NCBI RefSeq assembly: GCF_003386535.1 | Contig: NZ_QTTN01000004.1 | Location: 1-64,000, forward strand | Direction: 5' to 3' | From: Paenibacillus taihuensis | Lineage (GTDB): Bacteria > Bacillota > Bacilli > Paenibacillales > Paenibacillaceae | Length of the DNA: 64,000 bases | Shown: in pieces, positions 63,453 to 64,000 of the stretch | Layout of the letters: each line of letters starts with the position of its first letter | Numbering within the stretch: the first letter of the stretch is position 1 | Position numbers and translations under genes: made by a program | Notes under the pieces: model-generated | What the model was told of the DNA's origin: nothing | Seen by the model: the letters and a program-made list of their open reading frames with translations, nothing else | Database searches by the model: none

Positions 63453-64000
63453 ATGCAAGCTATATCGCTGTTTCGAAAAACATCACATCAAGAAAGCGGT
63501 TTTTACGCGCTCTTCCTCACCAATAGGATTCAAATGCTTTATTACATGATTGTCATGCCCTCAGCCCTGGTTCAACCGTATATGTTGTTGGCGATTGTAG
63601 CAATGGGCATAGCCTCCCAATTTTGCTTATATATGCTGTCCAAGTGGTTCGTAACACCGTACCCAGCCCAAGGGTACCAGGGTTTTGAAAGATTATTCGG
63701 AAAAACAGGCATCAAAATCTTAGCTTTGGTAAGCTTGCCGCTCCTTTTGCTTAAGTTCTCTTTCATTTCAGTCAGTTATGCCGATATCATGCAGAAATTT
63801 GTTTTTCCCTCTATGGACCGAGAATGGCACATTGTGTTTCCTTTTATCCTTAGCTGCTATTTGGCGCTGTTTGGAATGGAAAACATGGTACGGTTCGTAA
63901 CTGTTGTGTTCTTTGGAACGATTTGGATCTTCTTTTTGTATATTCCGTTTTTTTCCGTGCAATCAAATTCGATTCACGATCTATACCCTCTCATTCCGAT
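63453..64000 (+). CDS. Spore germination protein, GerB family (N-terminal part, runs off the window)
   Basis: An ATG behind GAAGGAG opens a frame of 182 codons that continues past the window edge. It has hydrophobic helices of the GerB/amino-acid-permease type (MLYYMIVMPSALVQPYMLLA, LVSLPLLLLKFSFISVSYAD, FVTVVFFGTIWIFFLYIPFF). It is the permease-like B subunit of the germinant receptor, co-transcribed with the A subunit. Its first codons are present in inverted orientation in the decayed locus at 15.3-15.6 kb. Confidence 0.88.
   Translation, partial: MQAISLFRKTSHQESGFYALFLTNRIQMLYYMIVMPSALVQPYMLLAIVAMGIASQFCLYMLSKWFVTPYPAQGYQGFERLFGKTGIKILALVSLPLLLLKFSFISVSYADIMQKFVFPSMDREWHIVFPFILSCYLALFGMENMVRFVTVVFFGTIWIFFLYIPFFSVQSNSIHDLYPLIP

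Noticed and set aside
1-64000. tRNA, rRNA, CRISPR array or prophage block
   Set aside because: No cloverleaf-like sequence, rRNA motif, spaced direct-repeat array or phage structural gene was recognised on reading; a dedicated search could not be run.

Overview
The window reads as chromosome of a spore-forming, low-to-moderate GC Firmicute, most likely Paenibacillaceae. Supporting this are GerA/GerB-type germination genes, a SigH-like sigma factor, AGGAGG-type ribosome binding sites, an YVTN beta-propeller protein, DUF421 and DUF202 membrane proteins and CotSA-like glycosyltransferase pieces. No rRNA, tRNA or CRISPR array was seen. The region is rich in insertion sequences, remnants and duplications, and many genes are broken.

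Layout. 0-7.4 kb: IS4 transposase tail, beta-propeller protein, a thioredoxin-fold protein with an altered active site, a CuA-type copper lipoprotein, two ferritin-like di-iron proteins, a DUF421 protein and orphan pstS with a candidate Pho box. 7.6-15.6 kb: IS3 remnant, first lgt, class B penicillin-binding protein, MFS exporter, decayed lgt and a decayed gerA copy with an inverted segment. 15.8-24.1 kb: a persulfide/sulfite detoxification cluster (CstR repressor, four rhodanese domains, two TusA, two DsrE, a rhodanese-persulfide dioxygenase, TauE) with repeated CstR-type operators, then DUF202 and a second lgt. 24.3-33.5 kb: a decayed Tn7-like transposon, a truncated IS4, a GC-rich three-gene transposition module and an IS1595 remnant. 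33.8-43.5 kb: signalling genes (diguanylate cyclase, sigma factor, CheY, CheX) among broken MCP, HD-GYP and NRPS genes and an IS4 element. 44-49 kb: a large XRE-type regulator flanked by related palindromes, MFS transporter, and gene-free Tn7-like ends. 49-55 kb: a glycan-type cluster (PHP, ATP-grasp, two GT2-like enzymes, PIG-L deacetylase). 55.7-59.3 kb: second copy of the CuA lipoprotein/ferritin locus, here with a large-subunit catalase. 60-64 kb: a third lgt remnant, EAL remnant, intact gerA and the start of gerB.

How the parts work together. Near-identical operators before the TauE operon, before the DsrE-CstR unit and before the thioredoxin-like gene point to one persulfide-responsive regulon. 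The CuA lipoprotein, ferritin-like proteins and catalase form a twice-occurring metal/peroxide locus. The lgt, gerA and CuA/ferritin loci are each duplicated, and the extra copies show different stages of decay. Several frameshifts lie in homopolymer runs, so some breaks could be sequencing errors or phase-variable sites.
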